Shown here piece by piece: positions 5,509 through 5,561 of a stretch of 5,561 nt of DNA. Position 1 is the first letter of the stretch. Every line of letters starts with the position of its first letter. The position numbers and the translations under genes were made by a program. The stretch lies in contig JAAZDR010000210.1 in assembly GCA_012512705.1 (NCBI GenBank), positions 1 to 5,561 on the forward strand, in the 5' to 3' direction. A model generated the notes under the pieces. It had not been told where the DNA came from, searched no databases, and saw nothing but the letters and a program-made list of their open reading frames with translations. The stretch comes from Bacillota bacterium. Lineage in GTDB: Bacteria; Bacillota; Dethiobacteria; DTU022; JAAZDR01.

Positions 5509-5561
5509 GTTCTTTTTACATTGAGTTCAGATATTTATTTCGGCAGAGAAGAAGGAGATCC

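Noticed and set aside
5521..5561. Possible 3' end of another minus-strand gene at the right edge
   Set aside because: All three minus frames stay open for at least eight codons before a stop, too short to choose between them or to recognise a protein.

Overview
This window looks like chromosomal DNA from an anaerobic, Gram-positive-type bacterium, most likely a clostridial Firmicute. The reasons are moderate to low G+C, strong GGAGG-type ribosome binding sites, a DUF4321 membrane protein (a family I know mainly from Clostridia), a short QueG-like double-cluster Fe-S protein and a COG2509 flavoprotein. This placement is inference from gene content. No rRNA, tRNA, insertion sequence, CRISPR array or prophage gene was seen.

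Left part, plus strand (1-2721). The window opens inside a large superfamily 2 DNA helicase of the MrfA/YprA type (COG1205). Its N-terminus, including the ATP-binding Walker A motif, lies off the left edge. The reading frame runs to 1944 and ends in a typical DUF1998 zinc-binding domain, but a single in-frame TAG at 1183-1185 interrupts it. The codons on both sides of the TAG stay in the same frame and match the family, so the gene is either freshly broken, misread, or translated through the amber codon. An imperfect stem-loop starts right after the TAG. The helicase stop codon is followed without a gap by the ATG of a QueG-like (COG1600) protein with two 4Fe-4S clusters, so the two genes are probably one transcription unit with coupled translation.

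Right part, minus strand (2728-5495). In transcription order from the right edge: a DUF4321 small membrane protein, a TRIC/UPF0126 seven-helix channel-like protein, a COG2509 FAD-dependent dehydrogenase with its own sigma-A-type promoter, and a cold-shock protein of the CspA family. The cold-shock gene and the QueG-like gene meet tail to tail with six bases between their stop codons and no visible terminator.

The minus-strand genes do not form an obvious pathway. No complete new biological system is visible. The strongest point for follow-up is the amber codon in an otherwise intact helicase gene. All intergenic gaps are under 100 bases, and the last 66 bases hold no gene that can be called.
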